DNA of 64,000 bases from the NCBI GenBank assembly GCA_029260215.1, contig JAJDDQ010000058.1, forward strand, positions 42,338 through 106,337. The letters are read 5' to 3'. This document shows positions 46,116-54,931 of this stretch, piece after piece (the stretch's first letter is position 1; every line of letters begins with the position of its first letter). Position numbers and translations under genes: made by a program. The notes under the pieces are model-generated. The model was given only the letters and a program-made list of their open reading frames with translations, made no database searches and had not been told where the DNA came from. This DNA is from Phycisphaerae bacterium. Its GTDB lineage: Bacteria; Planctomycetota; Phycisphaerae; UBA1845.

Positions 46116-49100
46116 ATGCCACAAGCAACCGATAATAAATCCTTGCAGGAAAACCCCGAAACCGACGTCACTCAGGACGAACAGGTTGCGGAGGTTCTTT
46201 CTTCTCTCGAAGACAAGATCGCCGCGTTCGATCAGGATATTCGGACGGCTTGGTCGGACTTGGAATCGTGGCACGGGCAGGTCTCGGAGTTCGCGCAGCA
46301 ACTGGCCGACGAGTCGGACGCGACGGACGCAAGTCGCGGTACGCTGGACGAGCGCGAGCAGAAACTCTCGCAACTGGCTTCGCAACTCGACGAGCGCACG
46401 TCCGCCCTCGCCCGGCAGGAATCAGAACTCAACACACGTCAGGATTCGCTCGCGGAACAACAGGCGGAGTTGGCTGACAGAAACGCGAAGCTGTCCGACG
46501 CGGAATCGAGAATAGAAAACAAAGCCGCAGATTTCGACGCCCGCGCCAAAGGCCTCCAGGCTGAGGCTGAGCAACTCCACGAACAGCTTCGCGAGCAACG
46601 CCAACGGTTGCAGGCAGAATCGGAGAGAATCGAAGCCGAAGACGCGCGACTCGCGGAGCAAAGTAGGCAACTGGACGCCCGTACGCTCGAAATGACCGAG
46701 GACGAGGAGTCCCACGCCCAGTCGCTCGCCCAACGCGAAGCCGACATCGAAAACCGGCACGCATCGCTGCAACAGCTTCAGGTGGAAATCGAGGAGCGCG
46801 ACGCCCAGGTTGAGCAGAATCTCAAAGATGCGGAAGCGCAAAGCGAAGCCGTGGCGGAACAACGCGCTGAGTTGGAGCGGGCGCAGCTCGAGCTTCGAGA
46901 AAAACGCGAGCTTCTCGATCGGGGCAGGGACGAGCTTGACCAGCGCACGTCCGCCCTGGAGCAACGCGAGCATTCTTTCAAGCAATTGGACGAAGAGCTC
47001 CGGGGTGACCGCGATTCGCTGATCGCCGAAATCGACAAGCTTGAAGCCGAACGTCGATCCATAGAATCGCTGAGACAGGAATTCGACGTCGACCGTGCTT
47101 CCTTCGAGGAACAAAAGGGAATCGTCAGCGCAGACGCGCAAACGCTGTCCGAGCGGCAGGAGCTTGTCTCCGAGCGCGAAAAGCAGCTCGCGAAACGCGA
47201 AGAAGAGCTTCAAACCCGAAACCAGGAGATTGACCAACTGCACGCCCGTCTGGCTGCGGAGATCGGCGAACTCGACGAGCAACGCGAGCAATTGCGGGAT
47301 ACTCAGGAAACCCTCGCGAACGATCGTTCTCAGTTTGATGCCCAACGTGCCCAACTACAGCAGGACGTTGAAAACCTCGAACAGCAGCGCACAGAATTCC
47401 AACAGGAACGTGCCGAGTTCAGCCAACGATCCGAAGCCATCGAAGCACAGCGGGAACAACTCGAAACGCTCGAAACGAGCTTGCAGGTCAAGCGACAGGA
47501 AATCGCATCCCGATCAGCCGATCTGGACGCCCAGCGCGAAGCGCTCCACCGTACCGCAGCCCAGCAGCAAACCGACGCCGCGGCCCTGACGGAGGAAAAA
47601 TCCCGCGTAGCCGACGAACGTCAAGCCATCGAATCCGAACAGCGGCGACTCAGAAAAGCAAGCGAAGAACTCGGGCAACTGCGCGCCGAAACACAGGCTG
47701 AACTCGCGGGACTGAAAGAGCGCGAAAGCGATATCAAAGACAAGCAGGAGAAGTTGGCCGACGCCCGGAATCAACTTCAAAATGACACGCAGTCGCTGAA
47801 AGCTGAATCGCAGAATCTCGACAACGAACGTGCGGCGCTCGCACAGAAGTACGACCGCATCGAAGCGGATTCTGCCGATCTCGAACAGTCGCGACAGGCG
47901 ATCGAACGGGGCCGCGACGAGCTTCAGCAGCAGGAAACATCGCTCGAAGAACAACAAGACCGTTTGAACATCGCACAGGATTCGCTCGCCCGCGACCGAT
48001 CTGAAATCGAGCAACAAGCCGAAGCTCTGGCATCGGAACGGGCTAACCTTGACGCGCATCGCGAAGAATTGAACGCGGATGCAGAGCGCCTGCGCAACAC
48101 CGCCCAGGAACTCGGTGCCCGCGAAGTCAAAGCCGGCGCGCTCGAGCAGGCACAGTCGGAATTCAAACGGGCGCTCAACGAACGAAAGCAGGAGCTTGAT
48201 GCGCAAAGCCAGCGTATCGAAGGCGATCGCGCCTCACTGGCGGAAACCTACGATCAGCTTCAGCACGAGAAGAAAGAGCAGACCGAACGTCAGCACGCGC
48301 TGAACGCCGCCGAACGCGAGTACACAGAATCCCGCGTACAGTTGTCCGCCGAGCGGGAATCGCTCAAAGCCGAGCGAAAGCAGCTTGATTCCCGTCGCAA
48401 ACAACTCGACGCCGAAATGGCGGCCGTCGAAGCGCGCAAGGGTGAGGTCGGCGACGAACGCAGCGAGATGCGTGCCTTCCAATCCCAGTTGGGTGAAGCC
48501 CAAAAACTACTCGATACGGAACGCGAGCAGATCGAGGCTCAGCGTCTGGAACTCGCAGAGTCTCAATCCAAGACCGCACAGCTTCGCGAGGAGTTGGCGC
48601 TCGAACGCGATCGCGTTTCCTCCGCCGCTTCGGAAATCGAGGAACGCGAACGACAGTGCGCCGCCCGGCAGGAAGAACTCGACGCGACCCGCCAAAAGAA
48701 TGAGCAGCAGCAAGCCGAACTCGAAGCCCAGCGATCAGCCCTCGCTTCGGAACGCACGGAACTCGCCGTGTCGCTTCAGTACACACAAAGTGAAGGGGCA
48801 GAGCAGGACGAAGCTCGGAAATCTCTCGCCACGGAGCGGGCCGAGGTTGAGAGAGAACGCGGTAAACTCGACGCACACATGGAGCAGATCAAAGCCGAGC
48901 ATGAAGCGCTTGAAAAAACTCGAACCGAGTTGGCGTCACTCGAAAAGGAACTCGAAAACAAACAGATTGAACTCACCGACGCCGAGTCTGAACTAAGAGA
49001 GAATTCCACCAAAACAGCGGAAGCAAGCGAGTCACTCTCCCAGCAACAGGAGACGTTGGCTGCCGCCCGCCAACAGATCGAGTCGCAGCAGGAGGAATTC

Positions 49101-49958
49101 GAGTCGGAGCGTGCGATGCTTCAAGAGCAGCTTGAAGAGATGCGCGCCCAACTTGACCAAGCCAAGTCCGCCCACCAGGCCGATGTGTCCGACGACGCGG
49201 CGAGCTTGGACGAAGTTCGCACGCAAATCGAAGCCGACCGCACCGAGCTGGCAGAGATTCAGGAACTCATGGAAGAGGACCGCACGAAGCTGGAGGCCGA
49301 CCGGGCTGCCGTCAATGCACAGCTTCAGAGTATCGAAGACGCGCGGTATGAACTCAAAGCCCTTCGCGAGGCGATGGACACCGAGCAGTCAGCCACCCAC
49401 GACGAAAGCGCCGCGCCCGCTAATGTTGAATCGGAGGAAGTTGAACGCATTCGGGCCGAGTTGGAGACCGAACGCGAATCGCTCGAAGCGTGGCGCCAGA
49501 GTCTCGAAGAATTCCGCGAAACGCTAGACGGTATGCAGGCTGAGATGGCATCGACGACATCCGTGGAGCCGCCCGTCGCGTCGTCTGATATCCACAAAGA
49601 AACTGAAACCGTCACCGAAGATTTTACACGCGAATCAGGCGACGAAATCAACCCAGTCGCCGACGATGCCGACGTCGAGGTACAGCAGGACCAAATCGAG
49701 GATTCCGCAGAAACGTCGGCCCCGATCTCCGCCACCGATCAGGTCATCGAGGAACCGCAGCCCGCACAGGCTGACGACGCCGTCGATACAAACCTGCTCG
49801 ACGGTTTGGACGAAGACACGCTCGCACGTTTCCGCATGCTCCGCCGCATCAAAGGCCCCAACATGAGCGATGCCGACGTCCTCGAACTCGTCAACAAGCA
49901 ACAACCGACCGACCGCAGCGCGTCCTCGCAGACCAAAAAACGCTGGTGGAACCGATAG
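46116..49958 (+). CDS. Giant coiled-coil protein (1280 residues)
   Basis: 1280 residues from ATG 46116, preceded by only a weak ribosome site. An acidic N-terminus (about 1-40) leads into an almost uninterrupted coiled coil from about 45 to 1130, dominated by Glu, Gln, Arg, Ala and Leu and by repeated forms such as LxxRExEL and ExRxxLExxxxxL, in the style of SMC arms or trichoplein-like filaments but without any ATPase motif. The next 100 residues are acidic and low-complexity. The C-terminus LDEDTLARFRMLRRIKG then PNMSDADVLELV ends in basic-aromatic KKRWWNR. No signal peptide or membrane helix. It is divergent from the GTPase operon (232 bases between starts). It could be a cytoskeletal or scaffold partner; this is inference. 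Confidence 0.72.
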   Translation: MPQATDNKSLQENPETDVTQDEQVAEVLSSLEDKIAAFDQDIRTAWSDLESWHGQVSEFAQQLADESDATDASRGTLDEREQKLSQLASQLDERTSALARQESELNTRQDSLAEQQAELADRNAKLSDAESRIENKAADFDARAKGLQAEAEQLHEQLREQRQRLQAESERIEAEDARLAEQSRQLDARTLEMTEDEESHAQSLAQREADIENRHASLQQLQVEIEERDAQVEQNLKDAEAQSEAVAEQRAELERAQLELREKRELLDRGRDELDQRTSALEQREHSFKQLDEELRGDRDSLIAEIDKLEAERRSIESLRQEFDVDRASFEEQKGIVSADAQTLSERQELVSEREKQLAKREEELQTRNQEIDQLHARLAAEIGELDEQREQLRDTQETLANDRSQFDAQRAQLQQDVENLEQQRTEFQQERAEFSQRSEAIEAQREQLETLETSLQVKRQEIASRSADLDAQREALHRTAAQQQTDAAALTEEKSRVADERQAIESEQRRLRKASEELGQLRAETQAELAGLKERESDIKDKQEKLADARNQLQNDTQSLKAESQNLDNERAALAQKYDRIEADSADLEQSRQAIERGRDELQQQETSLEEQQDRLNIAQDSLARDRSEIEQQAEALASERANLDAHREELNADAERLRNTAQELGAREVKAGALEQAQSEFKRALNERKQELDAQSQRIEGDRASLAETYDQLQHEKKEQTERQHALNAAEREYTESRVQLSAERESLKAERKQLDSRRKQLDAEMAAVEARKGEVGDERSEMRAFQSQLGEAQKLLDTEREQIEAQRLELAESQSKTAQLREELALERDRVSSAASEIEERERQCAARQEELDATRQKNEQQQAELEAQRSALASERTELAVSLQYTQSEGAEQDEARKSLATERAEVERERGKLDAHMEQIKAEHEALEKTRTELASLEKELENKQIELTDAESELRENSTKTAEASESLSQQQETLAAARQQIESQQEEFESERAMLQEQLEEMRAQLDQAKSAHQADVSDDAASLDEVRTQIEADRTELAEIQELMEEDRTKLEADRAAVNAQLQSIEDARYELKALREAMDTEQSATHDESAAPANVESEEVERIRAELETERESLEAWRQSLEEFRETLDGMQAEMASTTSVEPPVASSDIHKETETVTEDFTRESGDEINPVADDADVEVQQDQIEDSAETSAPISATDQVIEEPQPAQADDAVDTNLLDGLDEDTLARFRMLRRIKGPNMSDADVLELVNKQQPTDRSASSQTKKRWWNR

Positions 49959-50001
49959 CCCGCATTGATCGAGCAATCTCGCGGTAGGGGATCAATCGCG
50001 T

Positions 50002-53000
50002 CTACTTCGATGTCAACTCGATCGCCTGGTTCCAGTCATCCGCCGGCGGATTCGCGATATGCTTCCGAATGTTCGATTCCAGCAGATCAGCCGCGAGATC
50101 GTTCGCGCGCATGCTGCGACAGGCCGCGATCGTTTTCAGCGCCGCTTCCCACTTACTGCCCTGAAATTCCGTGACCGCCTTGCCGAAGCGATCGGCGTGC
50201 TCGACGCGATCCGCAGACACTTGCCCTGTGCGTCCGATAAGTTCGTAAACCTGAATAGCCTCTTTCTTGCCCACGACCTGCAAGCCGCCAAGGTGCCGTG
50301 TTACGAACCCTTCGCCCGCTGCTGTGAGCGTCGCCTCGGAGACCATCGCTTCGATCCCGAACGGTTTACACGCCGGTTCGAGACGAGCCGACAGATTCAC
50401 AGTGTCGCCGATGCACGTGTAGTCGAGCTTGTTGCTGCTGCCGTAGTCACCGACGAACACTTCGCCCGTGTTCACGCCGATGCGCATACGCAGCCCCCGC
50501 ACTTCCTCTCCCAATTCGCCGTGGCCGAGCACTTCGATCAAACGCTCGAGCGCGTCGAACGAATCCAGTGCAGCCTCACAAGCCGCCCGTGGATGATTCT
50601 CGACCGGCAGAATCGGCGGATTGAAAAATGCGAAAATACCGTCACCCATGAATTTGTTAATCATAGCCTCGTGACGAATGAGCACATCGCTCATGGCTTC
50701 GAGGTACGGGTTGAGCACTTCCCGCGTGCGTGACGCGCCCAGCCGTTCACTGATAGATGTGAACCCTTTCAAGTCGCTGAAAAAGCAGGTGACCAGACGC
50801 GATTGCGGTGCCAAATCGAGCGTGCCGGCCTGCCGGGTAAGGTTTTCCGCGAGTTGGGCTGCGATCGCCGGCGACGTGTATTGCGCGAGCGATTGACTGA
50901 AAGCACGCTTCTGACGCTCTTCGGTCAACTGACGGTACAATGTCACAAACGCCCACGACAAAAAGCAGGCCGTCAACGGTCCAGCCGCATCAACGTGCAG
51001 GGAATCGATGTCGAAAACCGTTGTCGTCAAACCAAGGATAATCGCCACCAGGATCAGCATTGCCGCCAGGCTGAACCACGGGTCACGCCAAACGGTAATG
51101 ACGGTCATCACCATGCCCGCGAAAATGATGAGCGTAACATCGAGCCAGCGATACCAGCCTCGCCACGGCAATATCGTCCTCGGAAACTGATTGATGAACA
51201 TGCTGTTGATGACATTGGCGTGCGCCATCACCCCCGGCACCTCGTCGAAAACCGGCGTATTCACCGTGTCCGCAACGGCTGTGGCTGTGTATCCGACCAG
51301 ACACGCGCTGCCCGCGATGCGCGGTTTCAACTGAGACGTGAGCGTTTCGATTTCCCGCCGCAAGAGTGCCACCCGCCGCCGCGTATTCTCAGTCGTCTTT
51401 TTGAACTCCGGCGCTGCGCGAGCCAGCTTGTAGATCAACGCTTCGTCCGGCATCAGGTCGGATTCCTTAACGTCTTCACCAAGTGCATCGATGATCTCGT
51501 CGCCCCAACTGGTGACGGCTGCCACGCTGCGCTCGACGGTTTCGCGCAATTGCAGTTCCAAAGCAGCCAGCTCCTCACGTTCGCCTTCGTCCACACCGTC
51601 TGCCGTCATCGCGAGACGCTGGTTGGCAGCTTTCACAAAGCGGTTGATCTCCGCAGCCACGCCCCCAGCCGCCATCTCGACGTACCGCATTTGTGCGTAG
51701 ATCAGTCGCGCTTCCGCCTCCTCGATTTCGCGTTGATTTTCCGACAGGTTCATGACCAGCGTAGCCGGAATGTGGTCGAAGCTCTTCTGCCACAGCTTCG
51801 GCTCTGCGGGGTCCGTGTGCCAATTGATCAGACTGCGCCCGTCCGCGTCGAGCTGAACACGCCAAGCGCGTTTGCCGCTGCGGTCCTCCATCGCCAGAAT
51901 GTTTCCCCGCTCGACGCGACAGCTGGCATCGTCGATGTCCAGCATGTCGCACGCCACCGCGAACCCCAGATGCTTGATGACACGCCCGCGATCGTACGCA
52001 ATCAGCGGCACGCGACGCATAATCCCGTCGGCGGCATCGGTGTCGAACACCACCAGCCCGGCGTGGGCTGACTCCGCGAATAGGTCGATCGGATAGGTCG
52101 GATTGGAGATGTTCGGCACGCGCCCGACGATCGATTTGTCAGCCTCCGGCGCGTTCGCCAGTATGTGCAACTCGCTGGTGATCACACGGTAGGCCGTCAG
52201 CACGTCTTGCCGATCGGGATTCGTCACGTCCGCAGGAAGGTTCGGCAGAACATGAGCGAGCGTCTCGAGAAACGTAGCCGCAGGTCGATCGGTACGAAAC
52301 GCACGCACGAGACGCCGGGCGACGCTTCGTTTCGCGGTCGCAAGTTTCAAGAGCACCTGGTCCAACTCAATGTTCAACCGCTCAGCCAATTGCTCTTCGT
52401 CAAGACTGAAGTCGCGGGTCAGTGCGTGCTCGATGCGGATTTGTGCGAAAAGTTCGTCTCGGTCCGCCTGCTCAGTCGATCGCCCGGTACCGCTCGGCAC
52501 CCAGTCTGTGTGCGGCAATTTCGCACGCAAGCGGCGCGTGAATTTCGTCCGCGTTGGCGAAGCGAGTTCGTCCAGCACGGCGTAGGCAGCCTCGCGCACC
52601 TTGCCGGGAAAGTACTGCGGCTGATACGTCCGCGCGAACATTCCCAGATAAACGTTGCCCGTTTCCGACAGCGCTGCACGAAATTTATCGTCGTCCCAAA
52701 TGATGTTGACCTCCGTGCCGAGCACTTTGGTCGGCACGTCCACGCGCGCGTCGGGTTCCAGACGCGGATCGTCGCATCTGCCTCGTTCAGCCGAGTCGAA
52801 CACGATATCCATCAGCACCGCCCGGGCACCGAGTCCGTTGAGCGTGCGAACCAAGTCAGCGTGCAAGTCCCTCGGCCAAGGCCAGGAGCTGATCTGTTCG
52901 AGGGCGTAGTCGTTGATGTCGATCATCACCACACGCGAGTCAGCTTCGATGCGGTTGGCGTGTTTGAATTTGACGTCGAGCAGGAAGTTGGCCAGAAACT

Positions 53001-53112
53001 CGAACGGCTCGGTCGGCGCGACGATCAATGTCGAGATGATGACGGTCGCACCGACCATCAACCCCCAAACATGAACACGCAACCAAAGGCGAAGTTTCCG
53101 CATGACCCGCAT
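50002..53112 (-). CDS. CHASE2-domain adenylate/guanylate cyclase
   Basis: 1036 residues from ATG 53112 (ATG 53103 also possible). A membrane helix at 12-33 is followed by a CHASE2 sensor (MIDINDYALEQISSWPWPRDLHADLV), a long charged helical insert between about residues 490 and 600, the second part of the sensor (LVGYTATAVADTVNTP), three helices at about 640-720, and a class III cyclase catalytic domain (about 780-960) with FFSDLKGFTSISERLG and KLDYTCIGDTVNLSARLE. The Asp of SDLKG, and the Lys/Thr in KLDYT that choose adenine, suggest ATP as substrate; this is inference. It should sense an extracytoplasmic signal and make cAMP. It neighbours a FecR-domain gene, a pairing seen elsewhere. Confidence 0.85.
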   Translation of the reverse strand: MRVMRKLRLWLRVHVWGLMVGATVIISTLIVAPTEPFEFLANFLLDVKFKHANRIEADSRVVMIDINDYALEQISSWPWPRDLHADLVRTLNGLGARAVLMDIVFDSAERGRCDDPRLEPDARVDVPTKVLGTEVNIIWDDDKFRAALSETGNVYLGMFARTYQPQYFPGKVREAAYAVLDELASPTRTKFTRRLRAKLPHTDWVPSGTGRSTEQADRDELFAQIRIEHALTRDFSLDEEQLAERLNIELDQVLLKLATAKRSVARRLVRAFRTDRPAATFLETLAHVLPNLPADVTNPDRQDVLTAYRVITSELHILANAPEADKSIVGRVPNISNPTYPIDLFAESAHAGLVVFDTDAADGIMRRVPLIAYDRGRVIKHLGFAVACDMLDIDDASCRVERGNILAMEDRSGKRAWRVQLDADGRSLINWHTDPAEPKLWQKSFDHIPATLVMNLSENQREIEEAEARLIYAQMRYVEMAAGGVAAEINRFVKAANQRLAMTADGVDEGEREELAALELQLRETVERSVAAVTSWGDEIIDALGEDVKESDLMPDEALIYKLARAAPEFKKTTENTRRRVALLRREIETLTSQLKPRIAGSACLVGYTATAVADTVNTPVFDEVPGVMAHANVINSMFINQFPRTILPWRGWYRWLDVTLIIFAGMVMTVITVWRDPWFSLAAMLILVAIILGLTTTVFDIDSLHVDAAGPLTACFLSWAFVTLYRQLTEERQKRAFSQSLAQYTSPAIAAQLAENLTRQAGTLDLAPQSRLVTCFFSDLKGFTSISERLGASRTREVLNPYLEAMSDVLIRHEAMINKFMGDGIFAFFNPPILPVENHPRAACEAALDSFDALERLIEVLGHGELGEEVRGLRMRIGVNTGEVFVGDYGSSNKLDYTCIGDTVNLSARLEPACKPFGIEAMVSEATLTAAGEGFVTRHLGGLQVVGKKEAIQVYELIGRTGQVSADRVEHADRFGKAVTEFQGSKWEAALKTIAACRSMRANDLAADLLESNIRKHIANPPADDWNQAIELTSK

Positions 53113-53233
53113 CTTAGCCGGGAATCACACAAACGCTCAACGCATTTCCAAAGGTTCCAGTCCAATCGCGTCAATATTGGGCTTGCCCGTTACCCTGATG
53201 ATTTGCAAAGCGCCGTTCGATGGGGGGAGACGA

Positions 53234-53259
53234 ACAGAGCCGCGACCGTAAGGGAGCGG
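53234..53259 (+). repeat. Dispersed 26-base repeat, copy 2
   Basis: ACAGAGCCGCGACCG then TAAGGGAGCGG; the same unit in opposite orientation occurs at 24944-24969 with two differences. It lies in the 181-base gap between the cyclase and FecR genes. Confidence 0.7.
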
Positions 53260-53293
53260 TTTGCGCGAACCCATATGATCGGGTGCGGCCGCG

Positions 53294-54292
53294 CTAACGA
53301 CTTCGACGCGGACTGCGCACCGCACGCACACGGGATGAAGTCCCGTGGCTGTGTCGGTCATGTCCATGAAGGTCGGCCCGCCGCAGCGGCAAACTGAACA
53401 GCCCCTGGAACGTATCCGGGATTCCAAAATCGCCCTCAGGCCTGTTCACAAAATCAAGGACGGGGACGACGCCATCGTCCAAGCCACCATCGAGCATGCC
53501 ATTCGAGTTCAAATCGTTCCGCCCGCTGTTCTGGCTGGCTTCTGTACCCGAGCCGGGCGTGAGAACGGCGTTGCCCGTCTGGTTTCGCGACGAGAACTGG
53601 ACTTCCGTTTCGGACTGCGACGCGTCGGAATAAAACTGCACCGTTCGATCGAACAGCGCCTGATTGATCCACAGCTTCATGATGTTGTTGGCATCGGCAT
53701 ATTGGCCTGGCGCGACCGTCTTGCGTCGCCCCGTCAGTTTGGACAGCGCTTCGACCAGCCCCGAACGCGACAACGAGATGTTGAAGTGAGCCGTGGACGG
53801 CTCCACCACAATCTGCCACCCCTCCGTACCGCGCTTGGCCAACGTCGCCACAGTCGATTCCACCTCGAGGTCCGTACGCAGCCGACCTTCGGACGATCCG
53901 CCCCGAACCGTGCCGTAAGCCAATCCCAGCTTGATGTCCTGCGTCGCGTCCGACTGAACGAACGAATCGATGCTGGCCAGCGTGGCCTTTTTGATCTGAA
54001 CCACGGTGTCGTCGCCGAACTTCAGCGTGACGAATGAGCGAAACGAAGTCTTGATTTGCGTTCCGGACGACAGCCGATCGTTGACCGCCACATCCTTCCA
54101 ACCAGCTGCGTCGTTGGCGATACCGACAGGAGCCTGACGAACTTTCCCCTGAACCTCAAGTACGACAGCCTCAACGCTCTTGCCCGCCGGGTCCGCCGCC
54201 GGTTGAAACGCGCCGGCGAAAACCGTCGCACACACCGACCATGAAATCAGCACGGAACAAACAGCGACAAAACTGAATTGGGCATGTTTCAC
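53294..54292 (-). CDS. Secreted FecR-domain protein
   Basis: 332 residues from a GTG at 54292 (reads MKHAQFSF); GAGG lies 9-12 bases upstream. The signal peptide (about 1-27) is followed by a FecR domain (about 75-180): VNDRLSSGTQIKTSFRSFVTLKFGDDTVVQI, with LAYGTVRGG and VESTVATLAKRGTEGWQIVV. A calcium-loop-like DLNSNGMLDGG lies near 285. The last about 25 residues (GHDRHSHGTSSRVRAVRSPRRSR region) are coded by a palindromic repeat (53329-53347), so that tail may be recent. FecR domains sense or gate signals at the membrane, typically with a partner. Upstream lipoprotein gene 25 bases away; cyclase gene 181 bases downstream. Confidence 0.75.
   Translation of the reverse strand: MKHAQFSFVAVCSVLISWSVCATVFAGAFQPAADPAGKSVEAVVLEVQGKVRQAPVGIANDAAGWKDVAVNDRLSSGTQIKTSFRSFVTLKFGDDTVVQIKKATLASIDSFVQSDATQDIKLGLAYGTVRGGSSEGRLRTDLEVESTVATLAKRGTEGWQIVVEPSTAHFNISLSRSGLVEALSKLTGRRKTVAPGQYADANNIMKLWINQALFDRTVQFYSDASQSETEVQFSSRNQTGNAVLTPGSGTEASQNSGRNDLNSNGMLDGGLDDGVVPVLDFVNRPEGDFGIPDTFQGLFSLPLRRADLHGHDRHSHGTSSRVRAVRSPRRSR
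53329..53347. repeat. Palindromic repeat inside the FecR gene 3' end
   Basis: CACGGGA-TGAAG-TCCCGTG: 7-bp arms with a 5-base loop. It falls inside the last 60 bases of the FecR-domain gene. Confidence 0.6.
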
Positions 54293-54317
54293 GATTGTAT
54301 ACCTCGCGATCGTTGCG

Positions 54318-54929
54318 CTATTGAACGTCGGCGGGCGAGTTGATCTCCCGCTCCGCCGTCTCGTACATCCCATGCTTGGCCATGAAGTCATCCGCGTTGG
54401 CCAACGCCCGCGTGACCTGTCCGCCAGTCGGAATGCGATAGCTGGCTGCTCGCATCACAATATCCTGGCGAACGACATCCCACAGTGCGTAGCGTTCACA
54501 CCCGATCCCGGTGTAGTCTGCCAGCGTCGAATTCACCCCTTTGGGAACGTTGGCCATCTGTAGAATCATATAAGCCAATTTCCCGTGATCCACCACAAAA
54601 TCGGACGAATAGTCCCATTCCGGGCGAACGATACCCCGCGATTTCAGCTCCGAAACACGCTCCACGAACGTCTGCTGCGTGTCCTCCCCGTCTGCCACGA
54701 TCAGCGTCGCCCGGCAAAGCTCGTCGTACGTAACCATCGGCTGCTGCGACAGATAATGCACGAAATCCGTCTCATCCAGTACCTGATGATCCTTGACAGG
54801 AGAGTAGGTAGTCTGGCTGCAACCCAAGACCACCAGTGTCAGCCCTAAGCTCAGCACAGCCCGAAAAGCGATGTCCGTCACCCCGGCTGAAATACCACGC
54901 GCCCGCGCTTGCCGACAAGGTTTTGTCAT
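54318..54929 (-). CDS. Lipoprotein of unknown function in porin/FecR operon
   Basis: 203 residues from ATG 54929, with GGAG 8 bases upstream; a further ATG at 54944 overlaps the porin's end. A long basic N-terminus leads to a hydrophobic stretch and lipobox VLGC (Cys about 37). The mature part (about 165 residues) is helical, polar and without known motif (DFVHYLSQQPMVTYDELC, then FVERVSELKSRGIV). It starts 2 bases after the porin stop and is followed by FecR, so all probably belong to one operon. It may be an outer-membrane partner of the porin or FecR protein. I do not recognise a family. Confidence 0.7.
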   Translation of the reverse strand: MTKPCRQARARGISAGVTDIAFRAVLSLGLTLVVLGCSQTTYSPVKDHQVLDETDFVHYLSQQPMVTYDELCRATLIVADGEDTQQTFVERVSELKSRGIVRPEWDYSSDFVVDHGKLAYMILQMANVPKGVNSTLADYTGIGCERYALWDVVRQDIVMRAASYRIPTGGQVTRALANADDFMAKHGMYETAEREINSPADVQ

Positions 54930-54931
54930 GA

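Noticed and set aside
46422..49735. Several minus-strand frames rich in Leu/Phe or Ser
   Set aside because: They are antisense of the coiled-coil gene; repeated GAA/CTC codons create false open frames.
50803..53397. Two plus-strand frames of 422 and 410 codons
   Set aside because: They are antisense of the CHASE2 cyclase gene and composed mainly of Arg/His/Gln without motifs.
53137..53427. 96-codon minus-strand frame over the repeats
   Set aside because: It contains the translated dispersed repeat and no other evidence of coding.
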